Numbered from the stretch's first letter, positions 8,178 through 18,513 are shown. The stretch: 64,000 nt of DNA from Paracoccaceae bacterium (GCA_021648025.1 JAKITO010000001.1:1-64000), one strand, 5' to 3'. Numbers and translations: made by a program. The notes: generated by a model from the sequence alone, not told the origin.

Positions 8178-9605
8178 TCAGGTGGCGATCAGTGATTGCG
8201 CCCGGGCGTTGGCACGGTCGGCGTTGCCGGTATCACCCAACCCCTTGAAGGCCCGCGCCACAGAGCGCCAGTTTTGCACCGAGGTGGGTTTGAGGGCGGT
8301 ACGTTCATTCGCCAGACCCAGCGCCAGATCAAAGCGTTTGGCGCGCAATGCGGCCTCAAGCAGGGTCCAGGCGATGATGTCACGTTGCGCAAAGCTGCCG
8401 CCCAGACGGTGGGTCATGTAGCGCACCGGAAACAGGCGATCAACGCAGGCGCCATAGTGTTCGTTCTTGAAGTCCTGAACCCCAAGACAGAACGGCAGGC
8501 CAATTTCGCGGCTCATGGCGGCGTTGGCGTCTGACGCACTTTGCACATAGCGTTCATTGGCCGACAAAAGCGCCTTTTGCGCGTCATTTCGCCCGTCCGA
8601 AACAAAGGTCATCATCGCATGCACGTCGTTGAAGGCATACAAGGTATCCTGCGCCGCCGGTTCCCATTTGTCCGCCAGATGCGCCCAGCGGTCGCCCGAT
8701 TCCTGACCCGACAGGTTCAGCCGCCAAAGCAAGGCGGCGGCGTCGAGTTCTTCGTATTTGTTGCCGCCCTTGCGGCGCGAATCCAGGTGGCTGTCAAATA
8801 TGTCAAATACCTGATTATATTGCTCTATATCAAGATGATACAGCGAGGTATGCCACCAAAGGTGATTGGCAAAATTGGTCGTGCCCCAAATGTCGGCCCG
8901 TTCATTCATGAACCTTATGCCACCGGCCTGACGTCCCCGCATTTCCATCACATGCGCCACCGCGTGGATCGCATAAGGATTGTCGGGCCGGATCGACAGG
9001 GCGCGGCGCGCGTGATCTTCGGCCATGGAAAAGTCGCGGTTTTCTTCCAGCCCAAAGGCGTAGAAACCCAGAACAAATTCGTACCCCGGGATGCTTTCGT
9101 CCCAGTTGTTCGAAACCCGCGCCACCACATCGCGCTGGCCCACAACGTCACCCAGCAACACCATGGTCAGATGCACCAGTTCCAGCGCCAAAAGGTCCCT
9201 GGGATACTGAAACAGCACCGCCTCCCATTTTTGCACAGCACCGTAAAAATCGCCTTTGATCCACGCCTGCATCGCCGCGATATGGCCCTTTTCGCGATCA
9301 TTGGCTTGCGCGATGCGCTTTTCGGCCTCGCCCAGGGCGGCAACCATTTCGCCGTAAATGCGGGTTTCCATATATTGCGTCATCCAGGCGGATTTGAACA
9401 ACCAGCCCATGATGAAATCGGGGTGATCAACCAGCGTATTCTCGATCTCGCCGACCGGGTCGCCGCGAAATGACAGCGACATGGTGATGGCCCGTTCCAA
9501 TGCGTCGATGGCATCGGCGTTGGCATAAGATACCGGCACGCCCCGGCAGTCGGTTCTTGCTTTGATCGCCGTTTTGGTCGCCGTTTTAGTAAGTGTCTCG
9601 CTCAT
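8178..9605 (-). CDS. Tetratricopeptide repeat protein, TTC38-like
   Basis: The 475-aa product is helical, with TPR-type pairs, for example MAEDHARRALSIRPDNPYAI and the following HAVAHVMEMRG, which is typical of the TTC38 family. The usual length is about 450-480 aa. No signal peptide or membrane segment is seen, so it is probably cytoplasmic; the family has no defined function. The ATG at 9605 is preferred over an in-frame TTG at 9629. A second member of the same family lies at 16790-18457, so the window holds two paralogues. Confidence 0.75.
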   Translation of the reverse strand: MSETLTKTATKTAIKARTDCRGVPVSYANADAIDALERAITMSLSFRGDPVGEIENTLVDHPDFIMGWLFKSAWMTQYMETRIYGEMVAALGEAEKRIAQANDREKGHIAAMQAWIKGDFYGAVQKWEAVLFQYPRDLLALELVHLTMVLLGDVVGQRDVVARVSNNWDESIPGYEFVLGFYAFGLEENRDFSMAEDHARRALSIRPDNPYAIHAVAHVMEMRGRQAGGIRFMNERADIWGTTNFANHLWWHTSLYHLDIEQYNQVFDIFDSHLDSRRKGGNKYEELDAAALLWRLNLSGQESGDRWAHLADKWEPAAQDTLYAFNDVHAMMTFVSDGRNDAQKALLSANERYVQSASDANAAMSREIGLPFCLGVQDFKNEHYGACVDRLFPVRYMTHRLGGSFAQRDIIAWTLLEAALRAKRFDLALGLANERTALKPTSVQNWRSVARAFKGLGDTGNADRANARAQSLIAT

Positions 9606-9698
9606 CAGTTCAGTTCCATTCCCTAACAATGAAGTTTCGAATCCCTAACACGGCTTGGCGCGTTTGGCCCGACACATGGCCTCACATTACAGCGAACA

Positions 9699-10859
9699 TC
9701 ATTTCAAAACGGTACGCGCCTCTGCCACACGGGCCAGCAAGGTCGCGCCCAGGGGCAGGATCGTGTCATCAAACGAAAACCCTTGGTTGTGCAACGCACC
9801 AGTGCCTTCAAATCCGATGGTGAAATAGGCGCCGGGTACGGCGTTCAGCATATCGGCGAAATCTTCGCTGCCGGTGACCGCCTCGCCGCCAAGCAACACG
9901 TTGTCCGCGCCAACAACGTCTGTGGCCAGATCGGCGAACAGCTTTGACAGGGCATCATCATTGACTAAGGGTGTGAAAATATCGCGGATATCAACCTTGA
10001 CCTCGACGTCGTGTGTGGTGGCGACCCCGGCGCATATTTCGCGAATGCGGGTCTGGATCTGGGCGCGTATTTCGTCGGTGAACATGCGCGCCGTGCCCGA
10101 TATCACCGCCTCGCCGGGGATGACATTATAGGCCGTGCCGCTGTGGAACTGGGTGACGGAAACGACGGCGGCCACATTGGGATCAAGATTGCGCGAAACA
10201 ATGCCCTGCAATGCCTGCACCAACGCCGAAGCGGCCAGGATCGGGTCACGGCAATCGCTGGGGCGCGCCGCGTGGCTGCCCCGGCCTATCACCTTGATAT
10301 CAAAGAAATCAGCACCGGCCATGGCGACGCCCGGTTTGATGCCGACATGGTTTTGGGCCGCGCCCGGGCGATTGTGCAACCCATAGATTTCGTCACAGGG
10401 AAACCGTTCAAACAGCCCGTCGTCCAGCATGGCGCGCGCACCACCCAGACCCTCTTCGGCCGGTTGAAAGATCAGGATCACCCGACCGTCAAAATCGCGG
10501 GTCTCGGCCAGATACCGCGCCGCCCCCAGCAACATGGTGGTATGCCCGTCATGGCCGCAGGCGTGCATCACACCCGGGTTGGTGGACGAAAACGCCAGGT
10601 TGGTCTGTTCATGGATCGGCAAGGCGTCCATATCGGCCCGCAAGCCAATGGTGCGTCCAGAGCCTTTGCCGTCGATCACGCCGATGACGCCGGTTTTGCC
10701 GATGCCCCGGTGAACCTCGATGCCCCAGCTTTGCAACAGGTCGGCCACGATACCCGAGGTGCGGACCTCTTCAAAGCCAAGCTCGGGGTGGGCATGCAGG
10801 TCCTGGCGGATTGCGGTCAGCGTATCGGCCTGGTCAAGGATCGGTTGTAACAGGTTCAT
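9699..10859 (-). CDS. M20 family amidohydrolase (HipO-like)
   Basis: The 386-aa product carries the M20D motifs: RADMDALP at 74-81, HACGHDGH at 99-106 with metal ligands, and FQPAEEG at 131-137 with the catalytic glutamate pair. The family removes acyl groups from N-acyl amino acids such as hippurate, N-acetyl-diaminopimelate or IAA conjugates. The genome context does not choose between these. It is divergent from murI, with a 145-bp promoter region that shows no further feature. Confidence 0.88.
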   Translation of the reverse strand: MNLLQPILDQADTLTAIRQDLHAHPELGFEEVRTSGIVADLLQSWGIEVHRGIGKTGVIGVIDGKGSGRTIGLRADMDALPIHEQTNLAFSSTNPGVMHACGHDGHTTMLLGAARYLAETRDFDGRVILIFQPAEEGLGGARAMLDDGLFERFPCDEIYGLHNRPGAAQNHVGIKPGVAMAGADFFDIKVIGRGSHAARPSDCRDPILAASALVQALQGIVSRNLDPNVAAVVSVTQFHSGTAYNVIPGEAVISGTARMFTDEIRAQIQTRIREICAGVATTHDVEVKVDIRDIFTPLVNDDALSKLFADLATDVVGADNVLLGGEAVTGSEDFADMLNAVPGAYFTIGFEGTGALHNQGFSFDDTILPLGATLLARVAEARTVLK

Positions 10860-11004
10860 ATCGTCTCACTTTCGGATTGGGGTGGCATGTTGAACAGAAA
10901 CCATGGATTTCCGGTCAAAAGCCGCTTATGAGCAGGGGCGAATGGCCGCATGAGTGTGTACAGTGGGGCTGATTTTTTGGTGCGGCGCAAGGGAAACGTG
11001 CGAA

Positions 11005-11814
11005 ATGGCGGTTGGCGTGTTTGACTCCGGGCTTGGCGGGTTGACGGTTTTGCAGGCGGCACAGGCGCGCCTGCCCGAGGTTGATTTCCTGTATTATGCC
11101 GATTCCGCCCACGCGCCTTATGGCGTGCGCGACGCGGATGATGTGTTTGAACTGACGCAAACCGCCGTTCGCGCGCTTTGGGCGCGTGGCTGTGATCTGG
11201 TGATTCTGGCCTGCAATACCGCCTCGGCCGCCGCCCTGCGGCGGATGCAAGAGGGCGGTTTGCCTGCGGGCAAGCGGGTGTTGGGCGTATTTGTACCGCT
11301 GATCGAGGCCCTGAGTGAACGGCAATGGGGCGACAATTCCCCACCGCGCGAAGTTGCGGTTCAGCATGTGGCGTTGTTTGCCACGCCCGCGACAGTGGCC
11401 AGTCGCGCGTTTCAGCGTGAACTGGCGTTTCGCGCCATCGGCGTGGACGTAGAAGCACAAGCCTGCGGCGGCGTGGTGGACGCAATCGAAGAGGGCGACA
11501 TGATCCTGGCCGAGGCATTGGTGCGCAGCCATGTGGATGCGTTGAAGCGCAAGATGCCGCAGCCTCAGGCGGCAATTCTGGGGTGTACGCATTATCCGTT
11601 GATGGAGGCCGAGTTTCAGGCAGCTTTGGGCGCCGATGTGAAGGTATATTCGCAAGGGGCGCTGGTGGCCGAAGCCCTGGCCGATTACCTGACACGCCAT
11701 CCGGGCATGTTGGGGACGGGCGACCGCGGATACCTGACCACAGGTGATGCTGGCCGGGTTTCGGACCGGGCGACGCAGTTTTTACGACGACAAATCAGCT
11801 TTGATGGGGTTTAG
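11005..11814 (+). CDS. murI: Glutamate racemase
   Basis: The 269-aa product interconverts L- and D-glutamate for peptidoglycan. It has both catalytic cysteines, C70 in ACNTAS and C194 in GCTHYP, and the N-terminal FDSGLGG with D7. The ATG at 11005 is chosen because the conserved strand [12 protein letters not shown] starts there; an upstream GTG/ATG frame from 10954 would add a non-homologous tail. argC follows after 48 bp. Confidence 0.93.
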   Translation: MAVGVFDSGLGGLTVLQAAQARLPEVDFLYYADSAHAPYGVRDADDVFELTQTAVRALWARGCDLVILACNTASAAALRRMQEGGLPAGKRVLGVFVPLIEALSERQWGDNSPPREVAVQHVALFATPATVASRAFQRELAFRAIGVDVEAQACGGVVDAIEEGDMILAEALVRSHVDALKRKMPQPQAAILGCTHYPLMEAEFQAALGADVKVYSQGALVAEALADYLTRHPGMLGTGDRGYLTTGDAGRVSDRATQFLRRQISFDGV

Positions 11815-11862
11815 GCCCCGGTTTGTTTGTTTGACATGAATATTGAATGAAAGAGGTCTGAC

Positions 11863-12891
11863 ATGACCCATAAAATCGCCATCTTGGGGGCTTCCGGTTA
11901 TACCGGGGCGGAATTGGTTCGGTTGATATCGCAACATGCCGGCATGGAAATTGTTGCATTGGCGGCAGAACGTAAAGCAGGGCTTGAGATGGCGCAGGTG
12001 TTCCCGCATCTGCGTCACTTGTCGCTTCCAACTCTTTGTAAAATAGGGGAAATAGATTTCTCAGGCATTGACCTGTGTTTCTGTGCCTTGCCGCATAAAA
12101 CCTCGCAAGAGGTGATTTCCGGCTTGCCGCTCGACCTTAAAATCGTTGATCTGTCAGCAGATTTCCGGTTGCGGGACGCGGATGCCTACAAGAAATGGTA
12201 TGGCAATGATCACGCCGCATTGGAGCAACAATCCGAGGCGGTGTATGGTCTGACCGAATTTTACCGCGAAGATATCCGCACCGCACGTCTGGTGGCCGGG
12301 ACGGGGTGCAATGCGGCGACCGGGTTGTACCTTTTGTTGCCGCTGATAAGTGCGGCGGTGATTGATCTTGATCACATCATTCTGGACATGAAATGTGCGG
12401 TATCCGGTGCCGGACGGGCGTTGAAGGAAAATCTGTTGCACGCAGAACTGAGCGAAGGCTACCACCCCTATGCGGTGGGTGGAACGCATCGGCACATGGG
12501 GGAATTTGATCAGGAATTTGAACGGGTTGCGGGGCGTCCTTTGCGCATTCAGTTCACTCCGCATCTGGTGCCCGCCAATCGGGGCATTCTGGCGACGGCC
12601 TATGTTCATGGGGACGCGAATGCGGTTTTGGACACGCTGAACGCGGCCTATGCAAGTGAACCGTTCATTCAGGTGCTGCCCATGGGCGAGGTGCCAAGTA
12701 CGCGCCACATTCGTGGCTCGAACTTTTGTCATATCGGGGTGGTCGCGGATCGGATCGACGGGCGGGTGATTGTGGTTGCGGCACTGGACAATTTGACAAA
12801 AGGTAGCAGCGGGCAGGCGTTGCAAAATGCCAATCTGATGTTAGGTGAAGATGAACGGGCGGGCCTGATGATGGCCCCTCTATTTCCGTAA
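11863..12891 (+). CDS. argC: N-acetyl-gamma-glutamyl-phosphate reductase
   Basis: The 342-aa type-1 ArgC performs the NADPH-dependent third step of arginine synthesis. GASGYTG at 9-15 forms the nucleotide loop and C149 in AGTGCNAATG is the catalytic cysteine. AGAGG precedes the ATG at 11863. Within the upstream 48 bp a TTGACA-like hexamer (TTTGACATG) may belong to its own promoter. ccmE follows after 12 bp. Confidence 0.95.
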   Translation: MTHKIAILGASGYTGAELVRLISQHAGMEIVALAAERKAGLEMAQVFPHLRHLSLPTLCKIGEIDFSGIDLCFCALPHKTSQEVISGLPLDLKIVDLSADFRLRDADAYKKWYGNDHAALEQQSEAVYGLTEFYREDIRTARLVAGTGCNAATGLYLLLPLISAAVIDLDHIILDMKCAVSGAGRALKENLLHAELSEGYHPYAVGGTHRHMGEFDQEFERVAGRPLRIQFTPHLVPANRGILATAYVHGDANAVLDTLNAAYASEPFIQVLPMGEVPSTRHIRGSNFCHIGVVADRIDGRVIVVAALDNLTKGSSGQALQNANLMLGEDERAGLMMAPLFP

Positions 12892-12903
12892 AGGAGTAAG
12901 TGT

Positions 12904-13347
12904 ATGAAAAGCCTTAAGAAAAGCCGACGTATTCAGGTCATTGTCATCAGCACTGTGGCGCTGGTGATCGCCACCGGGCTGATTGGTTACGGGCTTCGGG
13001 ATGGCATCAACTTCTTTCGTTCACCCAGCCAGATCGCGGCAGATCCGCCAAAACCAAAAGAGGTTTTTCGCATTGGCGGATTGGTTGAAGAAGGCTCAAT
13101 CATACGTGGCGAAGGTTTGGCGGTGACATTTTCTGTTACCGACACCAAGACCAGTATCCCGGTATCATTTTCCGGGATACTGCCCGATCTGTTTGAAGAA
13201 AATCAAGGCATGGTCGGCACCGGAAGTTACATCAACGGGGTCTTTCAAGCCACTGAAATACTTGCGAAACATGACGAAGATTATATGCCCGTTGAGGTGG
13301 TGGATATGCTGAAAGAGCAAGGCGTATACCAGGAACCGGACAGCTAA
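12904..13347 (+). CDS. ccmE: Cytochrome c maturation protein CcmE (heme chaperone)
   Basis: The 147-aa product has one N-terminal membrane anchor (about 10-30) and a periplasmic OB-fold domain. It ends with the heme-binding motif LAKHDEDYMP, with the covalent heme ligand H123 and Y127. CcmE takes heme from CcmCD and passes it to CcmF for cytochrome c assembly. The other ccm genes are absent from the window; ccmE sits alone between argC and trmJ, six bases before the latter. Confidence 0.95.
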   Translation: MKSLKKSRRIQVIVISTVALVIATGLIGYGLRDGINFFRSPSQIAADPPKPKEVFRIGGLVEEGSIIRGEGLAVTFSVTDTKTSIPVSFSGILPDLFEENQGMVGTGSYINGVFQATEILAKHDEDYMPVEVVDMLKEQGVYQEPDS

Positions 13348-13353
13348 TCACCC

Positions 13354-14097
13354 ATGACTGAACCCCGGCCTCAGCCTGCCTTTGTGCTGGTACGTCCGCA
13401 GATGGGCGAAAACATCGGTGCCGCAGCGCGGGCGATGTTGAACTTTGGGCTGACCCGTATGCGCATTGTGGCCCCCCGTGATGGCTGGCCCAATCCCAAT
13501 GCGGTGGCCATGGCCAGTGGCGCGGGGCGGGTTCTTGACGCGGCTGTTCTTACAGCGGATGTGCCCGAGGCGGTGGGCGATTGCACATATGTCTTTGCCA
13601 CCACGGCGAGAACCCGTGATCTGACCAAACCGGTGATGAGCCCCGAGCGGGCGATGCAGGTGGCGGCGGAAAAGATAGGGCAGGGCGGGCGCGTGGCAGT
13701 GCTGTTTGGGCCAGAGCGCGCAGGACTTGAGAACGACGATATCACGCGGGCCAATGCGATTATTTCGGTGCCAGTCAATCCCGAGTACGGCTCGCTTAAC
13801 CTGGCGCAATGTGTGTTGTTGATGGGGTATGAATGGCGGCGGCAGGCGGCCGGGATCACCCATGAGGTGGTTGAGATGACGGGTACCAATTGGGCGACGG
13901 GTATCGAGGTTGAAAAGCTGGCGCAACACTACGAAGAACGCCTTGAAACGGCTGGGTTTTTCTTTCCTGACCACAAGGCTGCCAGCATGAAGATCAACCT
14001 GCGTAACTTATGGAGCCGACTGCCGCTGACCGGTGCTGATGTACAGATGTTGCACGGGGTGATGCGCCAGATGGTGCGTTGGAAGAAACGCGGATAG
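13354..14097 (+). CDS. trmJ: tRNA (cytidine/uridine-2'-O-)-methyltransferase TrmJ, SpoU/TrmH superfamily
   Basis: The 247-aa SPOUT methyltransferase has all three motifs of the group: VRPQMGENIGAAARAMLNFG at 13-32, VAVLFGPERAGLENDDI at 114-130, and VPVNPEYGSLNLAQ at 139-152 forming the knot. TrmJ methylates the ribose at tRNA position 32 in enterobacteria. The C-terminal region (190-247) is the usual TrmJ extension. It is probably cotranscribed with argC and ccmE. Confidence 0.88.
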   Translation: MTEPRPQPAFVLVRPQMGENIGAAARAMLNFGLTRMRIVAPRDGWPNPNAVAMASGAGRVLDAAVLTADVPEAVGDCTYVFATTARTRDLTKPVMSPERAMQVAAEKIGQGGRVAVLFGPERAGLENDDITRANAIISVPVNPEYGSLNLAQCVLLMGYEWRRQAAGITHEVVEMTGTNWATGIEVEKLAQHYEERLETAGFFFPDHKAASMKINLRNLWSRLPLTGADVQMLHGVMRQMVRWKKRG

Positions 14098-14160
14098 ACC
14101 CTGAATGCACAGGTTACCAGGGTGGCCATTGGGGTCTCTTGAAATCTTATGAGGTAGTGA

Positions 14161-15312
14161 ATGGCCGGTAAACGCAGCATCTTTGAAGAGGTCACCGGGG
14201 ACGCCCCGGAACCGGCGGTTCCGACCGGGATGATTGATCGTGCGCGGGCCGGTGCACGCGGTGCTATTGCTGCGTGGTTGATGGTGTTGTTTGCACTGGT
14301 GGTGGCGGTGATTGTGGTGGGCGGGCTGACGCGGTTGATGGATAGCGGGTTGTCGATCACCGAATGGCGCCCCATTACCGGGGCCTTACCGCCAATGTCA
14401 GCGGGCGAATGGCAGGCCGAGTTCGACCGGTATCAGCAGATTGATCAGTGGCGGATCGAAAATCAATGGATGCAACTGGCAGATTTCAAAGCGATCTATT
14501 GGTGGGAATGGGGCCATCGTCAGTTGGGCCGGGTGATTGGCCTGGTTTGGGCGTTTGGGTTTATTGGCTTTTTGGCTGCACGAAAAATCCCCGCCGGCTG
14601 GACTGGTCGGTTGTTTTGGCTGGGCATTTTGGGCGGGGCCCAAGGCGCGATTGGCTGGTGGATGGTGTCATCGGGAATGACACAAGGCGAGGGGGTGACC
14701 TCGGTGGCGTCATACCGTTTGGCGATACATCTGGGGCTGGCGTTTGGTATCTTGGGCTTTATCGCCTGGGATATCCTGTTGTTGCGGCGCTCTGAGCGGG
14801 ATTTGATGCAGGCCCGCCGTACTAAGGAAGCACGTCTGTTCGGGATGTCCACAGGGCTGTTGCACCTGGTGTTTATCCAGGTGTTGATCGGCGCGCTGGT
14901 GGCGGGAATTGATGCGGGGCGGACGTATACCGATTGGCCGTTGATGGGCGGACAGGTTCTGCCGCCCGACATGCTGATGTTTGAGCCGGTCTGGCGGAAC
15001 CTGCTGGAAAACCCCGGGCTGGTGCAATTTGTACACCGGGTGGTTGGCTATCTGGTGGTGGCATTTGGGGTGGTGGTCTGGTGGCGCGCGCGCGGGTCGG
15101 CGCATTTGACCACACGCGTCGCCTTTCACGCGGTAATGGCCGCGATGGTGGCGCAATTGGTTCTGGGCGTCTTTACCGTGATCTACGGCGCCCCCTGGCA
15201 GGTGGCGATTGTGCATCAGCTGATGGCGGTGGCACTGTTTGTACTGATCCTGCGGGCGCGGTTTCTGTGCGCGTACCCGTCTGTTACATCCATTAAGGGA
15301 GGCGCGATATGA
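14161..15312 (+). CDS. ctaA: Heme A synthase CtaA (COX15 type)
   Basis: The 383-aa membrane protein has about eight transmembrane helices and the conserved glutamate/histidine region GGLTRLMDSGLSITEWRPI near 60-78, then EWGHRQLGRVIG near 120-131 and QFVHRVVGYLVV near 284-295. These provide the heme-ligating histidines. The length fits the alphaproteobacterial/mitochondrial COX15 type rather than the shorter Bacillus form. It oxidises heme O to heme A for aa3 oxidase. The next gene overlaps by four bases (ATGA). Confidence 0.93.
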   Translation: MAGKRSIFEEVTGDAPEPAVPTGMIDRARAGARGAIAAWLMVLFALVVAVIVVGGLTRLMDSGLSITEWRPITGALPPMSAGEWQAEFDRYQQIDQWRIENQWMQLADFKAIYWWEWGHRQLGRVIGLVWAFGFIGFLAARKIPAGWTGRLFWLGILGGAQGAIGWWMVSSGMTQGEGVTSVASYRLAIHLGLAFGILGFIAWDILLLRRSERDLMQARRTKEARLFGMSTGLLHLVFIQVLIGALVAGIDAGRTYTDWPLMGGQVLPPDMLMFEPVWRNLLENPGLVQFVHRVVGYLVVAFGVVVWWRARGSAHLTTRVAFHAVMAAMVAQLVLGVFTVIYGAPWQVAIVHQLMAVALFVLILRARFLCAYPSVTSIKGGAI

Positions 15313-16778
15313 GCGCATATGATGAGTTGATGAGCTATACCCGCGATACCTGTGCGTTGGGGCAGGTGGCCGGGCGGCTGGGCTGGGATCAGGAGACCAT
15401 GATGCCACGCGGTGCCGGCGCACAACGGGGCGAAGAGATGGCGGCAATCGAGGCGGTTTTGCATGCGCGCCGGTGTGATCCACGGGTTGGTGCGTGGCTT
15501 GATGCGGCTGAAGCGGCGGATGAGGTTTCGCGCGCACAGGTGCGCGAGATCCGGCGTTCTTACGTGCGGGCAATGAAGGTGCCGGGGGATCTGGCCCGGC
15601 GGTTGGCCCAGGTGACATCCGAGGCGCAGGGCAAATGGGCGGCGGCGCGGGCCAACGAAGATGTGGCGGCGTTTATCCCGGTATTGCAAGAGGTTGTGGC
15701 GCTAAAGCGCGAAGAGGGTGCGGCATTGGCGGATGGCGGCGATATCTATGACGCGATGCTTGAGGATTATGAGCCGGGCACATCGGCGGCTGAGATTGCG
15801 GCGATGTTTGATGCTATGCGGGGGCGATTGGTGGCCCTTCGGGGGGCGGTTCTGGAACGGGCGGAACCGGCAGGTGTTACCGGCACGTTTGCGGCGAAAA
15901 AACAGATGAAGCTGGCGCGCAAACTGGCGCGCACCTTTGGGTATGATTTGCAAAATGGGCGGCTGGACAAGGCGGTGCATCCGTTCAGTTCCGGCTCGGG
16001 CACGGATGTTCGGATTACCACGCGCACCAGTGAAGATGACCCGTTCAACTGCCTGTATTCGACCATCCACGAGGTCGGGCATGCCTGTTATGAACAGGGG
16101 ATTGACGCGGCTTACCGGCTGACGCCGTTGGGGTCGGGCGTGTCGATGGGGGTGCATGAAAGCCAGAGCCGGATTTATGAGAACCAGTTGGGGCGGTCGC
16201 GCGCCTTTACCGGGTGGCTGTTTGATCAGATGAAAGAGGCGTTTGGCGATATTGGCATCAAGGACGCGGATGGGTTTTATGGCGCGGTGAACCGGGTGCA
16301 AAAGGGTTATATCCGCACCGAGGCGGACGAAGTGCAGTACAATCTGCACATCATGCTGCGGTTTGATCTTGAGCGGGCGTTGATGGCGGGGGATTTGGCG
16401 GTTGGTGACCTTGAAGCTGCCTGGAATGACCGGTTTGAGGCGGATTTTGGGTATAAGGTCGACAAGCCGTCGAATGGTTGTTTGCAGGATGTGCATTGGT
16501 CGGTTGGGTTGTTCGGCTATTTCCCGACGTATTCATTGGGCAACGTCTATGCCGGGTGCCTGTACGACGGGTTGCGGGTGGCGGTGCCGCGGCTGGACGG
16601 GCAGTTGGCGCGAGGGAAAACCGGCCCGGCGACGCGGTGGTTGCGCGATAACCTGCAACAATACGGCGGGCTATACCGCCCGCGCGAGGTTATTGAGAAT
16701 GCCAGTGGTATGGCGCCAACCGAGGGTCCGTTGTTAGATTATCTCGAGGAAAAATTCAGCGGGCTATATGGGCTGTAG
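15309..16778 (+). CDS. Metallocarboxypeptidase, M32 family
   Basis: The 489-aa product matches the M32 (Taq carboxypeptidase) family in length and motif order: HPFS at 224-227, DVRIT at 233-237, zinc-site HEVGH at 254-258, HESQSR with the third ligand E284, and IRTEADE near 337-343. It is cytoplasmic and trims C-terminal residues from peptides with broad specificity. It is translationally coupled to ctaA by a four-base overlap, which is probably coincidental for function. Confidence 0.92.
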   Translation: MSAYDELMSYTRDTCALGQVAGRLGWDQETMMPRGAGAQRGEEMAAIEAVLHARRCDPRVGAWLDAAEAADEVSRAQVREIRRSYVRAMKVPGDLARRLAQVTSEAQGKWAAARANEDVAAFIPVLQEVVALKREEGAALADGGDIYDAMLEDYEPGTSAAEIAAMFDAMRGRLVALRGAVLERAEPAGVTGTFAAKKQMKLARKLARTFGYDLQNGRLDKAVHPFSSGSGTDVRITTRTSEDDPFNCLYSTIHEVGHACYEQGIDAAYRLTPLGSGVSMGVHESQSRIYENQLGRSRAFTGWLFDQMKEAFGDIGIKDADGFYGAVNRVQKGYIRTEADEVQYNLHIMLRFDLERALMAGDLAVGDLEAAWNDRFEADFGYKVDKPSNGCLQDVHWSVGLFGYFPTYSLGNVYAGCLYDGLRVAVPRLDGQLARGKTGPATRWLRDNLQQYGGLYRPREVIENASGMAPTEGPLLDYLEEKFSGLYGL

Positions 16779-16800
16779 GGTGCGTGATTTCACGCACCTT
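16777..16800. terminator. Hairpin between convergent M32 and TPR genes
   Basis: GGTGCGTG (16779-16786) and CACGCACC (16791-16798) form a perfect eight-base stem around ATTT. The hairpin overlaps the stop codon of the minus-strand TPR gene and follows the M32 stop directly. It probably serves both strands. Confidence 0.6.
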
Positions 16801-18457
16801 GCAATTGCATTGCGGCCTGGGCGCAGAAACAGGACGCGCCGACCACCGCATCGGCGCGGGCCAGGGCCAGATCAAGGCGTTGTTTGACGGAAATGATCTC
16901 GTCCTGTTCGCCGCGCGCTTTAAGACAGTCGTGCAAGCCTTTGAGGGACCACACATTATCTGGATGCACCGTGGCGCGGCTTAATGCACCTGTCAGGCCA
17001 AGATCGTCGCGGTAGACCGCTTCGGCCTCTGCCACGTGGCCCTGTTCCAGCAGCAAGGCGCCAAGCGCATGGCGGGTGGGCTGCATCCAGCCCCAGGGTT
17101 CGTCGTATGGCAGGGTGTCGTCAAAGGCGACCGAGGCGCGCAGGTGGGCGAATGCCGCGTCATAGTTTCCCTTGCGGTATTCGATTTCACCGCGCAGCAT
17201 TTCGGTGGCGATTGCAAACAGATCGACGACGCGGTTGTTGTGCAACAAGCGGCTTTCGGGGATGCGGTCACGGGCGGCGATGAACAGCAGTTCTTCGGCC
17301 TCGGCCTCGTCCACGCGCCCTGTTGCGGCATAGGCCACGGCGCGGGCATAATGGGTGGTGGCCGTCAGGGTGCAGTAAAGCTGTTGGTCGTCGGGCAGTT
17401 GCAGGGCAATTGCCTCCTCCCAGCGGCCAAAGCGGATCAGGATATGCGGGCCCATGGCCATGTAACTTTCAAAGTAGTCGGCATTGGGGGGGCTAACGAT
17501 GCGCAGGATTTCTTCTGGCACCGTGTCGATCATGCCTTGCACAGCCTCAAGGGCGGCCTCCATCTGGCCAAGAAACAGCGCGCCATAGATGACAAAGTGG
17601 TAATTGTGCTGCCGGTACCCGGTATAGATGTTAAGCGGGCCTTCACGGTGATAATATTTCAGGTCGGCCTGAACCGCCACCTGGTTCCAATGCACCACGT
17701 TGTGGTAATGGCCGCACAACACGTCGATATGGGTTGGCATATGCACCAGGTGGCCCGCGTCGGGCGCCAGAGTGCGCAACACGTCGCCAGCTTTCAGGGC
17801 TTTTTCGGGGTGTGGCGACATTTCCATCAGGTGAATATAAAGATGCAGCAGACCGGGGTGGGACATGGCGGCGGGATCGTCGGCCATGGCACTTTCCAGC
17901 ACATCCTGCGCTTCTTCAGTGGCGGCGCCTTTGGCGGGGGTGCCGGTTTTAAGGTCCCACATTTTCCATGGGGTCAGGTTGAGCAGGGATTCGGCATAAA
18001 CCGTGCGCAGGTCAAGCTGACCGGGGTGGGCCGCAAAAGCAGCACGCATGGCGTCGGCGAAATCATAGTCCCAGGCGTGCATATCCGGGCCAAGGCCCCG
18101 TTGCGGATAGCGGGCGGGCAGGGCGTTTATCAGGGCGGCCTCAAGTGGCGTGATATTGACGGTCAGGGCCAGCGCGCTTTGCATGGCGTCATACGCACCT
18201 TCCAGCGCCTTGATGCGCCCTGCATCGTCATAAAGTGCCCAAGGCATGTTGTAATTCGGCCCGAGGGTATAAGAGATACCCCAGTGGGCCATGGCGCAAC
18301 CGGGGTCGTGTTCCAGCGCGCGTTTGAAACATTCGCGCGCCTCTTGGTGGTTATAGGCATAGGTCCAGATCAGGCCCCGGTCGAACCATATTTGCGCTTG
18401 CGCCGAGGTGGTGGTGACCTTGCAGCTGTGCGTGCCGAGATCGTAATAGTCGTCCAT
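16790..18457 (-). CDS. Tetratricopeptide repeat protein, TTC38-related (paralogue)
   Basis: The 555-aa product starts MDDYYDLGTHSCKVTTTSAQ and consists of TPR helices, such as WFDRGLIWTYAYNHQEARE and FKRALEHDPGCAMAHWGISY. The histidine-rich stretches HLVHMPTHIDVLCGHYHNVV and RQHNYHFVIYGALF are notable and could bind metal. The C-terminus has SCFC. No export signal is seen. The function of this family is unknown. It is longer than, but related in architecture to, the protein at 8178-9605. Confidence 0.72.
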   Translation of the reverse strand: MDDYYDLGTHSCKVTTTSAQAQIWFDRGLIWTYAYNHQEARECFKRALEHDPGCAMAHWGISYTLGPNYNMPWALYDDAGRIKALEGAYDAMQSALALTVNITPLEAALINALPARYPQRGLGPDMHAWDYDFADAMRAAFAAHPGQLDLRTVYAESLLNLTPWKMWDLKTGTPAKGAATEEAQDVLESAMADDPAAMSHPGLLHLYIHLMEMSPHPEKALKAGDVLRTLAPDAGHLVHMPTHIDVLCGHYHNVVHWNQVAVQADLKYYHREGPLNIYTGYRQHNYHFVIYGALFLGQMEAALEAVQGMIDTVPEEILRIVSPPNADYFESYMAMGPHILIRFGRWEEAIALQLPDDQQLYCTLTATTHYARAVAYAATGRVDEAEAEELLFIAARDRIPESRLLHNNRVVDLFAIATEMLRGEIEYRKGNYDAAFAHLRASVAFDDTLPYDEPWGWMQPTRHALGALLLEQGHVAEAEAVYRDDLGLTGALSRATVHPDNVWSLKGLHDCLKARGEQDEIISVKQRLDLALARADAVVGASCFCAQAAMQLQGA

Positions 18458-18513
18458 GAAACATCTCCCGTTTGCGGGTAGGCTAACGAGTTGGGGCAGT
18501 AGTGCAAGGGCGC

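Noticed and set aside
8196-9473. Long plus-strand frames opposite the TTC38-like gene
   Set aside because: They are shadows of a gene with strong codon structure on the minus strand; their translations are rich in Arg/His/Gln and match no family. The same holds for the long frames opposite acuI, the BCCT gene, gatB and the hyu genes.
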